Source: Parvibaculum lavamentivorans DS-1 (lineage in GTDB: Bacteria > Pseudomonadota > Alphaproteobacteria > Parvibaculales > Parvibaculaceae). From it: a stretch of DNA of 64,000 nucleotides. The stretch covers positions 310,001-374,000 of the forward strand of contig NC_009719.1 in NCBI RefSeq assembly GCF_000017565.1. The letters run 5' to 3'. Positions 19,931 through 28,233 of this stretch are shown one piece after another (within the stretch, counting starts at the first letter, position 1; each line of letters opens with the position of its first letter). The translations under genes were made by a program, and so were the position numbers. The notes below the pieces were generated by a model that was given only the letters and a program-made list of their open reading frames with translations, had not been told where the DNA came from and made no database searches.

Positions 19931-21742
19931 TTGTCGTCACTTGATCTCGGAATAATCGGAAACGGCACTTATGGTGCCCTCATCGACAAATGGGCCCGCA
20001 TCGTCTGGTGCTGCCTTCCGCGGCTGGACGGCGATCCGGTCTTCTACGATCTCCTGAACAAGGGCCCGGACGGCAGCGAACCTCCAGACGAGAACGCCCC
20101 GGACCAGGGCTTCTGGTCGATCGAAATCGAAAACGCCGCCTCCTCGCGCCAGTTCTATCGCCCGAACACGGCAATCCTCGTTACCGAACTGACAGACCGC
20201 GACGGCAATGCCATCGAGATATGCGATTTTTCGCCTCGCTTCACCCGGCGGGAACGTATCTTCCAGCCGATGACCCTTGTGCGCCGTGTCCGCCCGCTGG
20301 CCGGTTCGCCCCGCATCCGCATCAGGCTCCGGCCCGGCTTCAACTACGGTGCCCAGGCGCCAAGCATCACGCGCGGCAGCCATCATGTGCGCTTCTTTCA
20401 CAGCGGCTTCGCCCTGCGCCTGTCGACCAACGCGCCTCTCACTTATCTGCTCGACGAAACCATCTTCAATCTGACCAACCCCTTGAGCTTCATCATGGGC
20501 CCGGACGAGACGCTGACCGGCGGCGTGGAGGAAACCGCACGCGAATTCGAGGAGCGAACGGAGGACTATTGGAGGAGATGGGTACGCCGTCTTGCCCTGC
20601 CGCTCGAATGGCAACAGGCCGTCATCCGCGCCGCCATTACTCTCAAGCTCTGCTGCTACGAGGAAACCGGCGCCATAGTCGCGGCACTGACGACCAGCAT
20701 TCCCGAAATGGCGGATAGCGAACGAAACTGGGACTACCGCTTCTGCTGGCTGCGCGACGCCTTTTTCGTGATCCGGGCGCTCAACTCGCTGGCCGAGGTC
20801 GAGACGATGGAAAATTACCTTCGTTATCTCGGCAACATTGTTGGCTCGGCGGAGGAAGGCCATCTCCAGCCCGTCTATGGCATCGGCCTCGAAACCCGCC
20901 TCGACGAGCATATTGTCGAAACGCTTCCGGGCTACCGGGGCATGGGCCCTGTCCGGCGCGGCAACCAGGCCTATGAGCACTTCCAGCACGACGTCTATGG
21001 CAATGTGATCCTCGCGGCGTCGCAATCCTTTTTCGACGAGCGGCTGCTGCAACGCGCCACCATGGCCGACTTTGAACGCTACGAGAAAGTAGGCGAGCGG
21101 GCCTATGCGATGCATGCGGAGCCGGATGCCGGCATGTGGGAGCTGCGGACCCGCGCCCGCGTCCACACATCATCAAGTGTCATGTGCTGGGCGGCCTGCG
21201 ACCGGCTTGCCCGGATTGCCGAGCATCTCGGCCTGATGGAACGCGCCCGGCACTGGCGGAGGCTCGCCGACGAGATTCACGCAACCATCTGTAAACGCGC
21301 CTGGAACGAGGAACTGGGCGCGTTTACGGAAAGCTTTGAAGGCGACCAGTTCGATGCCGGGCTCTTGCTGATGGCGGAAGTCAACTTCATCCGGCCATCC
21401 GATCCACGCTTCCAGTCGACCCTGCTGGCCATCGAGAAGTCGCTCCGCCGGGGGCAGCACATGTTCCGTTATGCGACCGCTGACGATTTTGGGGTGCCCG
21501 GGAACGCATTCAATATTTGCACGTTTTGGTACATAGACGCCCTCGCCCGAGTCGGCAGGACGGATGAAGCAAGAGAGATTTTCGAGTCAATCCTGGCGTG
21601 CCGCAATAGTTTGGGTTTGCTCTCCGAAGATATCGATCCGGCCACCGGCGAGCTTTGGGGAAACTATCCGCAAACCTATTCCCTTGTCGGCATCATAAAC
21701 GCAGCGATGCGTTTGAGCCGTAAATGGGAAGATCAGGTATGA
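19931..21742 (+). CDS. Glycoside hydrolase family 15 protein (glucoamylase/trehalase-like)
   Basis: A cytosolic protein of about 603 residues of the GH15 (alpha/alpha)6-barrel family. The signature DSERNWDYRFCWLRDAFF (quoted within limits) and the later GNAFNICTFWYIDAL and LSEDIDPATGELWGNYPQ segments, with their active-site Glu residues, are present. GH15 enzymes release glucose from alpha-glucans or trehalose. Placed between otsB and otsA, it probably acts on trehalose or a related glucoside, but maltooligosaccharide hydrolysis cannot be excluded. The start is probably TTG at 19931, five bases after AGGAG at 19921-19925; the frame is open to 19907. Confidence 0.88.
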   Translation: MSSLDLGIIGNGTYGALIDKWARIVWCCLPRLDGDPVFYDLLNKGPDGSEPPDENAPDQGFWSIEIENAASSRQFYRPNTAILVTELTDRDGNAIEICDFSPRFTRRERIFQPMTLVRRVRPLAGSPRIRIRLRPGFNYGAQAPSITRGSHHVRFFHSGFALRLSTNAPLTYLLDETIFNLTNPLSFIMGPDETLTGGVEETAREFEERTEDYWRRWVRRLALPLEWQQAVIRAAITLKLCCYEETGAIVAALTTSIPEMADSERNWDYRFCWLRDAFFVIRALNSLAEVETMENYLRYLGNIVGSAEEGHLQPVYGIGLETRLDEHIVETLPGYRGMGPVRRGNQAYEHFQHDVYGNVILAASQSFFDERLLQRATMADFERYEKVGERAYAMHAEPDAGMWELRTRARVHTSSSVMCWAACDRLARIAEHLGLMERARHWRRLADEIHATICKRAWNEELGAFTESFEGDQFDAGLLLMAEVNFIRPSDPRFQSTLLAIEKSLRRGQHMFRYATADDFGVPGNAFNICTFWYIDALARVGRTDEAREIFESILACRNSLGLLSEDIDPATGELWGNYPQTYSLVGIINAAMRLSRKWEDQV

Positions 21743-23136
21743 GTCGGCTAGTCGTCGTTTCCAATCGTGTCGGGCCGGTCAAGGATGCAGCGCGCGCGGG
21801 CGGTCTCGCCGTGGCGCTGGTGGACGCACTTCGCGCCCGCGGTGGGCTCTGGTACGGATGGAGCGGCAAGACGGACAAGCGCGCCGTCGATTACGCCTCG
21901 ATAGAGGATGCCGAAAGCCTTTCCCTCGCCACCGTCGATCTGACCCCTGAGGAATACGAGGACTATTACAACGGCTTCGCCAACCGCTGCCTGTGGCCGC
22001 TTTTCCATTACCGGATCGACCTCACGGCCTTCGACCGCCGCTACTATGAAGGCTACCGCCGGGTGAACGCCAAATTTGCCCGCGTCCTTTATCCGCTGCT
22101 GCGGGCCGACGACACGATCTGGGTGCACGATTATCACTTCCTGGCCTTCGGCAACGAGCTCCGCCAGATGGGTGCCGAACAGCCGATCGGCTTTTTCCTT
22201 CACATTCCGTTTCCCGCGCGCGAAGTACTGGCGGCCCTGCCGCACCACGACGCCATGGTGCGGGGCCTTTTCGCCTATGATGTGCTGGGCTTCCAGACGG
22301 AACAGGATTGCGAACGCTTCCGCGACTATGTCGTGCGAGAGGCGCACGGTATTGCGAATGGCGACAAGCTCCACTGCTTCGGCCGCACCGTCACCATTAG
22401 AGCTTTCCCGATCGGTATCGATACGGAGGGCTTTGCCGATATCGCCGCCAACGACAAGGATGCGCGCCGGCAATTTGACAAGGTGACGAAGGGGCTTGGC
22501 GATCGCACCCAGATCGTTGGCGTGGACCGGCTCGATTACACGAAGGGTATTGCCGAACGCTTTCAGGCCTATGAGCGTCTGCTGCAGGAATATCCCGATA
22601 CACGGCGGGAGGTTTCCTATCTTCAGATCGCGGCGGCATCGCGCGGCGAGGTGCTGGAATACCGCCAGATGCGCGAGGAACTCGATGGTCTGTCGGGCCA
22701 TATCAACGGCACCTTCGGCGATTTCGACTGGACGCCGCTGCGCTATCTGAACAAGCCGCTGCCGCGCCGGGCGCTTGCCGGCCTTTACCGCGCCAGCAAG
22801 ATCGGCCTCGTGACACCGCTCCGCGACGGCATGAACCTTGTCGCGAAGGAATATGTCGCGGCGCAGGACCCGGAAGATCCGGGCGTTCTCATCCTTTCGC
22901 GCTTCGCCGGGGCTTCCTATCAGATGCCGGAAGCGGTTATCGTGAACCCTTACGACAGCAAGGGAGTGGCGGATGCCCTGCAGATCGCGCGCTATATGAG
23001 CCTGCAGGAACGCCGCGAACGCTTTGAGGCGCTGATGAAAAGACTGAGGGCCGAAGATGTCGCCCAATGGCGCGACGACTTCATGTCGACGCTCGCTACC
23101 GTGACGCGACGGCGGACGATCTCGGCCGTATCGTGA
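21739..23136 (+). CDS. otsA: Trehalose-6-phosphate synthase
   Basis: A 465-residue GT20 enzyme that joins UDP-glucose and glucose 6-phosphate into trehalose 6-phosphate. Visible hallmarks are the HDYHF motif, HIPFPAREV, RLDYTKGIAERF and the C-terminal DGMNLVAKEYVAAQ. The ATG overlaps the GH15 stop (ATGA), and its own stop overlaps the glucokinase start (GTGA), so the cluster is translationally coupled. With otsB it gives the full OtsAB trehalose pathway. Confidence 0.97.
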   Translation: MSRLVVVSNRVGPVKDAARAGGLAVALVDALRARGGLWYGWSGKTDKRAVDYASIEDAESLSLATVDLTPEEYEDYYNGFANRCLWPLFHYRIDLTAFDRRYYEGYRRVNAKFARVLYPLLRADDTIWVHDYHFLAFGNELRQMGAEQPIGFFLHIPFPAREVLAALPHHDAMVRGLFAYDVLGFQTEQDCERFRDYVVREAHGIANGDKLHCFGRTVTIRAFPIGIDTEGFADIAANDKDARRQFDKVTKGLGDRTQIVGVDRLDYTKGIAERFQAYERLLQEYPDTRREVSYLQIAAASRGEVLEYRQMREELDGLSGHINGTFGDFDWTPLRYLNKPLPRRALAGLYRASKIGLVTPLRDGMNLVAKEYVAAQDPEDPGVLILSRFAGASYQMPEAVIVNPYDSKGVADALQIARYMSLQERRERFEALMKRLRAEDVAQWRDDFMSTLATVTRRRTISAVS

Positions 23137-24137
23137 GCCTGGCGGGGGAGGCATCGCTGCTGGTCGCCGATATCGGCGGTACCAATGCACGCTTTGCGCT
23201 GGCGGCCTCGCGCAATGGCCGTATCGAGGTTTCTCCCCCCATCATCTTCCAGACCGCGGATTATGCGAGCCTCGAGCTGGCGCTCAGCCGCTTCCTCGAG
23301 GAGGCGGGCCGCCCGCTCATTGGCGGCGTTGCAGCCTGCGCCGCCGGGCCCGTGCAGGGGACGGGCGCAGCCGCGCATATCGCCATGACGAACTGCCCCT
23401 GGGACGTGACGGCCGCAACGCTGACGCGGGTGACGGACATTAAGCATCCGCGCCTGATGAACGACTTCGCGGCGCTGGCACTCTCGATCCCGGCCCTCAC
23501 GGGGCCTGATCTTCATGCGGTCGGTCCTGCACGCGATGCGGTGGCGGGAGCGCCTGTCGGCATTCTCGGCGCAGGTACCGGCCTCGGCGTCTCGACGCTT
23601 GTGTTCGACGGCGGCCGCGACATTGTCGTGGCAGGCGAGGGCGGACATGTCGACCTTGCGGCTTCGAATGTGCGGGAGGCGGCGGTGCTCGCGCATCTCC
23701 AGTCGATCTATGGGCATGTTTCGGTCGAGCGCGTTCTGTCCGGTCCCGGCCTTGTCGCGCTTTACACCGCTCTTGCCGCACTGTCGGGCGAGGAGGCGAC
23801 GCCCGCCCCATCGCCGGTGGAAGTGGCGGCGCGCGCGCGGGCTGGCACATGCGTCCTGGCGGAAGAAGCGGTTCGTCTGTTCTGCGGCTGGCTCGGCGCC
23901 GTGGCCGGCGATCTTGCGCTCACGGTCGGCGCCCGGGGCGGCATCTATATCGGCGGCGGCATCGTGCCCGGCTGGCTGGCGGCGGGACCCGGCCTTTTCG
24001 ACGAGGCGCTTTTCCGCGCCCGCTTCGAGGCGAAGGGCCGCTTCGACGCTTATCTTTCCGATATCCCTGTCTTCGTCATCCGCAGGGCAGACGCGGCGCT
24101 TCTCGGCCTCGCTCGCGCCGCGCGCGCGCCTCTCTAG
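23133..24137 (+). CDS. glk: Glucokinase (PF02685 type)
   Basis: A 334-residue kinase converting glucose to glucose 6-phosphate. The ATP-binding motif VADIGGTNARFAL is near the N terminus, with MNDFAALAL, GAGTGLGVSTL and the EGGHVDLA segment following. The GTG at 23133 overlaps the otsA stop and is the natural coupled start. In this operon it could recapture glucose released by the GH15 enzyme and feed OtsA. The stop overlaps the convergent ggt gene by four bases. Confidence 0.93.
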   Translation: MSLAGEASLLVADIGGTNARFALAASRNGRIEVSPPIIFQTADYASLELALSRFLEEAGRPLIGGVAACAAGPVQGTGAAAHIAMTNCPWDVTAATLTRVTDIKHPRLMNDFAALALSIPALTGPDLHAVGPARDAVAGAPVGILGAGTGLGVSTLVFDGGRDIVVAGEGGHVDLAASNVREAAVLAHLQSIYGHVSVERVLSGPGLVALYTALAALSGEEATPAPSPVEVAARARAGTCVLAEEAVRLFCGWLGAVAGDLALTVGARGGIYIGGGIVPGWLAAGPGLFDEALFRARFEAKGRFDAYLSDIPVFVIRRADAALLGLARAARAPL

Positions 24138-25867
24138 CGCAATTCCGAAACCACATTGCCATCGCGCCGTGGGTCGGCGCCACCGGCTAGCCCGTGCGGC
24201 GTGACCAGAATGCCGTGCAAGCCGCTCATCAACGGCTTTATTTCGACCTTGTGACCGAGTTGTTCAAGCTGCGGAGCGATCGTCACGAGAACGGTATCCG
24301 CCTCGATCTCCAGCGCACCGTTCCGGTCGAGAAAGCGCGGCTGGGAAATCGCTTCCTTCATGCCCATGTTCCAGTCGATCACCGCGATCAGCGTCTGCGT
24401 CACATAGCCGATGATGCGGCTGCCGCCCGGCGACCCGACAGCGGCGTGGAAGGCGCCGTCCTCGTCGAACACGATGACGGGCGTCATGGAGGAACGGGGC
24501 CGTTTGCCGGCGGCCACGGCATTCGCCACGGGGCGGCCGTCTTCTTCCGGCGAGAAGGAGAAATCGGTGAGTTGATTGTTCAGCATCATGCCTCCCGCCA
24601 TCAGATGTGAGCCGAAGGGCCCCTCGATGGTGGTGGTCATGGAAACGACATTTCCATCGCTGTCGATGATGCTGAAATGGCTGGTGGAGGGCTTGTCGAC
24701 CGGCTGGTTCAGTCCCCAATTGAAGGCGCGCTCATCCTTCAACTGCCCGGCCACCGCCTTGCCCATCGACAGGCTGGCGTCGATCTGGTCTGCCCGAGAT
24801 TTGAGATAACCGGTGTCGAGCATCGCCTCTACCGGCACGTCGACGAAATCGGGATCGCCGATATATTTGTCGCGGTCGGCATAGGCAAGCTTCTCCGCTT
24901 CGGCGATGAAGTGCACCGCGGTCAGCGACATCGGCTCCATGCCCCGCAGGTCGAAGTTCTCAAGTATGCCGAGGATCTGCAGCGCCGTGAGGCCGCCTGA
25001 TGTGGGCGGCGGCATCGAGCAGACGCGGTATGTTCGATAAGGCGCGCATATCGGCTCGCGTTTCTTCGCTTCATAGGCGGCAAGATCTTCAAGCGTCAGG
25101 GTGCCGGGCCTCGCGGGCGCATTCTGCACCGCCGCCACGATTTCCTCGGCCACCGGACCTTCATAGAAGCCCTGCCAGCCCTTCTCCGCGATGAGCTTCA
25201 GCGTCGCCGCATAGGCGGGGTTCGTCAGCGTTTCGCCTTCGCCATAGGGTACGCGTCCGCCGTCATTCTCCCGGCGGTAGAAATAGTCCTGCGCCACCGG
25301 CATCTGCATCAGCACCGGATCGCGCGCAATGGCTTCCGCAAGCTTCGGCGCGACCTGGAAGCCTTCTTCCGCAAGCTTGATCGCGGGCTGGAAGAGCCTC
25401 GCCCATTCAAGCTTGCCGTGCTCGCGATGTGCGAGCCACAGCATCTTTACGACGCCAGGCGTGCCGACGGAACGGCCGCTGATCATCGCATCGAGAAAGG
25501 GAAGGGGCTCGCCGTTTTCATCGAGGAAAAGATCGGGGCTCGCGCCTTTGGGCGCCGTCTCCCGTCCGTCATAGGCAGTCAGATCATCTTGTGCGGCGTT
25601 GAAATGGAGCATGAAGGCGCCGCCTGCGAGGCCGGAGGATTCAGGCTCCACCAATGACAGCACGGCCTGCACGGCAATGGCCGCATCGACGGCGCTGCCG
25701 CCCGCGCGCAGGATCTCGGCGCCCGCCTCACTGGCATAGGGGCTCGCGGCGGCGACGATGAAGGGGGAGGGCTCCTCGTCCTGCGCCCAATAGGTGAAAC
25801 CCGCGAAGAGAAGCAGCAAAACGACGGTCAACGCGCCCAATGCGGCCAGAATTCGCGTCAGCTTCAT
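24134..25867 (-). CDS. ggt: Gamma-glutamyltransferase
   Basis: A 577-residue periplasmic enzyme of the N-terminal-nucleophile family that cleaves or transfers the gamma-glutamyl group of glutathione. It has an N-terminal membrane segment (residues 5-27), then the family start SPFIVAAASPYASEAG. The autocatalytic nucleophile is Thr395 in KPSTSHFSIID, and the small-subunit motif PRSSMTPVIV and GSPGGSRII follow. The segment between anchor and domain suggests membrane attachment instead of a cleaved signal. Confidence 0.95.
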   Translation of the reverse strand: MKLTRILAALGALTVVLLLLFAGFTYWAQDEEPSPFIVAAASPYASEAGAEILRAGGSAVDAAIAVQAVLSLVEPESSGLAGGAFMLHFNAAQDDLTAYDGRETAPKGASPDLFLDENGEPLPFLDAMISGRSVGTPGVVKMLWLAHREHGKLEWARLFQPAIKLAEEGFQVAPKLAEAIARDPVLMQMPVAQDYFYRRENDGGRVPYGEGETLTNPAYAATLKLIAEKGWQGFYEGPVAEEIVAAVQNAPARPGTLTLEDLAAYEAKKREPICAPYRTYRVCSMPPPTSGGLTALQILGILENFDLRGMEPMSLTAVHFIAEAEKLAYADRDKYIGDPDFVDVPVEAMLDTGYLKSRADQIDASLSMGKAVAGQLKDERAFNWGLNQPVDKPSTSHFSIIDSDGNVVSMTTTIEGPFGSHLMAGGMMLNNQLTDFSFSPEEDGRPVANAVAAGKRPRSSMTPVIVFDEDGAFHAAVGSPGGSRIIGYVTQTLIAVIDWNMGMKEAISQPRFLDRNGALEIEADTVLVTIAPQLEQLGHKVEIKPLMSGLHGILVTPHGLAGGADPRRDGNVVSELR

Positions 25868-25921
25868 CCCTTCGTCTCCCTTTCACGCTGAGGTTCCGGC
25901 CGCAGGGCCGTCCGCCATCCT

Positions 25922-25969
25922 AGAGCATGCACCAGAAAGTTGCAGACTTTCCGGTGCAAATCATGTTCT
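25922..25969. repeat. Palindromic hairpin repeat (Rhizobiales-type intergenic element)
   Basis: An outer arm AGAGCATG pairs imperfectly with CATGTTCT, and an inner arm GCACCAGAAAGT (25929-25940) pairs with ACTTTCCGGTGC (25946-25957) at 11 of 12 positions around a 5-base loop. The form, with AGAGCATG at one edge, a GAAAGT/ACTTTC core and a reverse copy at the other edge, resembles the short palindromes dispersed in Rhizobiales genomes. It sits between the divergent ggt and P1-peptidase genes. Confidence 0.6.
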
Positions 25970-26035
25970 GGATTCTGCATCTTGCCGCAACGGGTCCGCT
26001 TCCCATGCGGCACAGCTAACGCGAGAGGTTACCCC

Positions 26036-27073
26036 ATGCTCTTTGGCGCCATCAGGAAGGGACCGCGCAACCACCTCTGCGATGTCGGCGGGCTGCTGGT
26101 GGGCAACGCGGAGGATGAGGATGCTCGCACCGGCGTCACGGTGGTCCTGCCGGAGACGCGCGCTGTGGCGGGCGTCGATATGCGCGGCGGCGGCCCCGGC
26201 ACACGCGAAACCGATGCGCTCGACCCGGCTTGCCTCGTCGATCAGGTGGACGCCGTGGTGCTCTCCGGCGGTTCTTCCTACGGCCTTGATGCTGCGTCCG
26301 GCGTGGCGGGGTGGCTCGGCGCGCGGGGCCGCGGCTTCCGCGTCGGCTCGAGCCCCCTCGTCTCGCCCATCGTCCCCGCTGCGATCCTGTTCGACCTTGC
26401 GAATGGCGGAAACAAGAAATGGGGCGAGGAGCCGCCTTATCGGGCGCTTGGCCGAGATGCCTGCGAGAAGGCCACCGAGGATTTGAAGCTCGGCAATGCA
26501 GGCGCCGGCCTCGGTGCGACGGCCGGGCAATATAAGGGCGGCCTCGGCTCATCTTCCGCTCTCACCGAAAGCGGCCTTGCCGTCGCCGCGCTGATGGCGG
26601 CCAACCCCTTCGGCGCGGCGGTCATGCCCGGCAGCGGCTGCTTCTGGGCCGCGCCGTTTGAAATGGATGGCGAGTTCGGCGGCCTCGGCTGGCCCTCGCC
26701 GATGCCGAATTTCGCGGCGCAGGACCCGATGACCGGCTCCAAGGCGGATGTGGCGCCCGGCTCCAACACCTCGATCGGGGTCGTGGCGACAAATGCCGAT
26801 CTGACACCGGCAGAGGCCCGCCGTGTCGCCATCATGGCGCAGGATGGGCTCGCCCGCGCGGTCCGGCCGATCCACACGCCCGTCGATGGCGACACGATTT
26901 TCGTCCTCGCCACAGGGGCTTACCCGCTGGGACCGGAATTGCGGCACCGGGCCGTGATCGGAATCGGCGCGCTTGCGGCGGATTGTGTGGCGCGGGCCAT
27001 GGCCCGGGGCGTCTACGAGGCAGAATGCCTCGGCGCCGCGGTCTCGTGGCGCGCCCGGCACGGCCGCTCATAA
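26036..27073 (+). CDS. P1/S58 family self-processing peptidase (DmpA/NylC fold)
   Basis: A 345-residue N-terminal-nucleophile hydrolase. The glycine-rich VVLSGGSSYGLDAASG and GSGCFWAAPFE regions are typical of the family. The likely autocleavage site is between Asn244 and Thr245 in PGSNTSIGVVATNAD, as in the nylon-oligomer hydrolase NylC, giving Thr245 as the new catalytic N terminus. Family members cleave N-terminal residues of peptides or amide oligomers. The ATG at 26036 is preceded by GAGAGG. It is the last core gene before the tRNA and the island. Confidence 0.88.
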   Translation: MLFGAIRKGPRNHLCDVGGLLVGNAEDEDARTGVTVVLPETRAVAGVDMRGGGPGTRETDALDPACLVDQVDAVVLSGGSSYGLDAASGVAGWLGARGRGFRVGSSPLVSPIVPAAILFDLANGGNKKWGEEPPYRALGRDACEKATEDLKLGNAGAGLGATAGQYKGGLGSSSALTESGLAVAALMAANPFGAAVMPGSGCFWAAPFEMDGEFGGLGWPSPMPNFAAQDPMTGSKADVAPGSNTSIGVVATNADLTPAEARRVAIMAQDGLARAVRPIHTPVDGDTIFVLATGAYPLGPELRHRAVIGIGALAADCVARAMARGVYEAECLGAAVSWRARHGRS

Positions 27074-27189
27074 GCGGCGGATAGGGCCATCTTTTCCGTT
27101 CCTCAGCCCTCTTGCCTTCGACGCCTCAACGCTTTAAGAGTGGCCCGCCTTCGCTGAGGCGCGGATTACAGCCGCCCCCGGAAGTGCAC

Positions 27190-27266
27190 GCGCCCGTAGC
27201 TCAGCTGGATAGAGCATCAGACTACGAATCTGAGGGTCGGACGTTCGAATCGTTCCGGGCGCACCA
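27190..27266 (+). tRNA. tRNA-Arg (anticodon ACG)
   Basis: This 77-base tRNA has an acceptor stem of GCGCCCG paired with CGGGCGC, a D-arm beginning TAGCTCAGCTGGATAGAGC, an anticodon stem TCAGA/TCTGA with loop CTACGAA (anticodon ACG, read as ICG) and a T-arm with GTTCGAAT. The CCA end is encoded. The genes immediately downstream are accessory in character, so the tRNA probably marks the left edge of the genomic island. Confidence 0.97.
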
Positions 27267-27400
27267 TTTCTTCCAAAGGCTTACGGTGTTTTTGAGAATT
27301 CCTCTAAAGACTTAGGCTCTCCCTAGGCTCTCTACTTCCCTATGCCTTTGAACATAAAGGGAAATTCCGCGAGTTCTCAAGACCTTGGGTGCAATTGGCT

Positions 27401-27976
27401 TTACGGAGCGATGAGTCTCTGGATTTGCCGGAGCAGCGGCTTCTCATCGCCATGAAAACTCGCGATCATCGCCTTCAGGAATCTTTCCGGCTCAAGCCTT
27501 TGCAGATCAATCGGATGACCGGCTTGATCGGCGATGAGCGCCAGAAAGGCTGTCTGCGTACGGCCGTTGCCCTCGCGAAAGGGATGGATGGCGTTCAGTG
27601 TTGCGAGGAACGTCGTCGCCGCTTTCGCAAAGTCGTCGGCTGTTAGATCGCGAAAATAGCGCTGCTTCTTCAGATCGTCGAAGAGCGCAGACATTTCCCG
27701 CTGAATATTTTCGGGATAGCAGAAAGCGCTGCCGTCTTTGGATATCCTGACGGTTCGGAACTTGCCGGCCCAGGCATAGATATCCTGAAACAGGTGGTGA
27801 TGAAGCGCGCGATAGTGCGTGGCGCTCAGCCGACCTGAAGGCAGAGGTTCATCTGCGCGTTGCGTCGTGCTTGCTGTCTCGAACGCATCGAGCGCGGCTT
27901 GCGTGCGCAGGCCGGGAATATTCATGAGGACGGTCGTGCCAGGATAGCAGTAAGGATCGGCGACCGCGTCGTACAT
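27401..27976 (-). CDS. Fic-domain AMP-transferase toxin
   Basis: The 191-residue protein carries the complete Fic motif HPFREGNGR at residues 131-139, with catalytic His131, and the flap region RTVRISKDGSAF. Fic enzymes transfer AMP from ATP to a target protein hydroxyl; in bacterial toxin pairs DNA gyrase and topoisomerase IV are known targets. The gene begins 11 bases after a 67-codon gene whose product is probably its antitoxin. The full-length, intact motif suggests an active enzyme. The target here is unknown. Confidence 0.92.
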   Translation of the reverse strand: MYDAVADPYCYPGTTVLMNIPGLRTQAALDAFETASTTQRADEPLPSGRLSATHYRALHHHLFQDIYAWAGKFRTVRISKDGSAFCYPENIQREMSALFDDLKKQRYFRDLTADDFAKAATTFLATLNAIHPFREGNGRTQTAFLALIADQAGHPIDLQRLEPERFLKAMIASFHGDEKPLLRQIQRLIAP

Positions 27977-27987
27977 GGAGGAGGCGG

Positions 27988-28191
27988 CTATCGCGTCTTG
28001 CCGTATTTGGCAGCGATGGCCTTTCGCCGCTGTTCCGGAGAGAGCCCTTTCCGGTCGAACTCCCGGAACTCGGCATCCATCGCCCGGGACATCTTGATAC
28101 CCTCAACGGCGCTGATTTTCGCAAAGCTCTGCCGGCCAAGGGTAAAGCCCTTGGAAGGACGCTTGCCGGATTTGGTGGTCGTTCCGCTCAT
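27988..28191 (-). CDS. Putative Fic antitoxin (VbhA-like small protein)
   Basis: A 67-residue basic protein directly upstream of and co-oriented with fic. Small antitoxins of class I Fic systems use a helix with the motif (S/T)xxxE(G/N), whose Glu blocks ATP binding. This protein has KISAVEGIKMS, which offers a Ser, a Glu and a Gly in that order, but the Ser-Glu spacing is one residue shorter than the canonical motif. The C-terminal part (EFDRKGLSPEQRRKAIAAKY) is conserved-looking and helical. Antitoxin function is inferred from position and this approximate motif. Confidence 0.65.
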   Translation of the reverse strand: MSGTTTKSGKRPSKGFTLGRQSFAKISAVEGIKMSRAMDAEFREFDRKGLSPEQRRKAIAAKYGKTR

Positions 28192-28233
28192 ATGATAATT
28201 ATAGCACGAACCATTTCCTCACAAAGCCTAACT

